DNA of 64,000 nt from positions 1 to 64,000 of the forward strand of contig NZ_JABWGV010000004.1 of NCBI RefSeq assembly GCF_013370205.1, in the 5' to 3' direction. The stretch comes from Qipengyuania atrilutea (GTDB taxonomy: Bacteria; Pseudomonadota; Alphaproteobacteria; Sphingomonadales; Sphingomonadaceae). The position numbers and the translations under genes were made by a program. The notes under the pieces are model-generated. The model was not told the DNA's origin and did no database searches. It saw nothing but the letters and a program-made list of their open reading frames with translations. The stretch's first letter is position 1. Each line of letters opens with the position of its first letter. Positions 63,862 to 64,000 of this stretch are shown piece after piece.

Positions 63862-64000
63862 ATGCCCGCGCCCGATCCCGCCGAATTCCTGCGCCAGAGG
63901 CTTGTCGAGCGCGTGCGCGCGGTCTTCAACGACACGAAGGGCGGACAGCAGCCCGTTCCGCCGTCCGACGACGCTCTGTTCGCGAAGGATACGCCGATCC
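63862..64000 (+). CDS. Probable MpaB/DUF2236 oxygenase, 5' end only
   Basis: The first 46 codons of a gene cut by the window edge. The opening [20 protein letters not shown] and [11 protein letters not shown] resemble the N-terminus of the MpaB (DUF2236) heme-oxygenase-like family, in which a phrase like FxxDSPIRRVH follows. The assignment rests on this short stretch alone. It is divergent from cobS across 108 bp. Confidence 0.5.
   Translation, partial: MPAPDPAEFLRQRLVERVRAVFNDTKGGQQPVPPSDDALFAKDTPI

Overview
The window looks like a stretch of chromosome from a GC-rich alphaproteobacterium, most likely Sphingomonadales and probably Erythrobacteraceae. This rests on plant-type glutamate-cysteine ligase, class I lysyl-tRNA synthetase, the coxB-coxA-ctaB-coxF-ctaG-coxC-SURF1-thrC gene order, a LOV-HWE histidine kinase of the Erythrobacter kind, and pervasive 1-4 nt gene overlaps with frequent GTG and TTG starts. 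The species call is inference from gene content.

Layout: 1-0.9 kb is a small phage-like HNH endonuclease cassette next to a tRNA-Pro(UGG). 1.2-7 kb carries a MATE exporter, a GT4 glycosyltransferase/M28 peptidase operon and the ribosome-associated ABC-F protein EttA. 7-11.3 kb (minus strand) holds an AI-2E transporter, a microbial rhodopsin of the xenorhodopsin type and a PAS-GGDEF-EAL-PilZ cyclic-di-GMP protein. 11.6-19.8 kb has an FKBP isomerase, an RcnB-like repetitive protein, cytochrome b561, a prolyl-hydroxylase-like oxygenase, a LOV blue-light kinase behind lysK, and an MscS channel. 19.9-28.8 kb has a DinG/XPD-like Fe-S helicase coupled to a SixA phosphatase, then ubiA, rsmE, gshA and bamB-yfgM. 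28.9-41.7 kb is mixed housekeeping: glycosyltransferase, hydrolase, SelO, AstD, RarD, PyrC, ATP-grasp-YgfZ, a TetR/ferritin-like divergent pair, and L27-L21. 41.9-44.9 kb is a molybdopterin (moaEDA) and folate (folB) operon containing a truncated SDR-like protein. 44.9-53.7 kb is thrC plus the aa3-type cytochrome oxidase assembly operon. 54-60.5 kb is a long plus-strand operon pyrE-pdxJ-orf-acpS-lepB-AI-2E-DUF3089-ruvX-two thioesterases. 60.5-63.8 kb carries PBP1A and cobS, and a probable MpaB-type gene begins at the right edge.

The most interesting item is the rhodopsin at 8.2-8.9 kb. It has Lys and the helix C Asp, but Pro replaces the second counterion and an Asp lies at the cytoplasmic end of helix G. 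This pattern belongs to Anabaena sensory rhodopsin and xenorhodopsins, some of which are inward proton pumps. Together with the adjacent cyclic-di-GMP enzyme and the LOV kinase 7 kb away, it points to a light-responsive neighbourhood. No retinal or carotenoid synthesis gene is in the window, and no CRISPR array, insertion sequence or prophage was seen. No gene-free gap exceeds about 250 bases.
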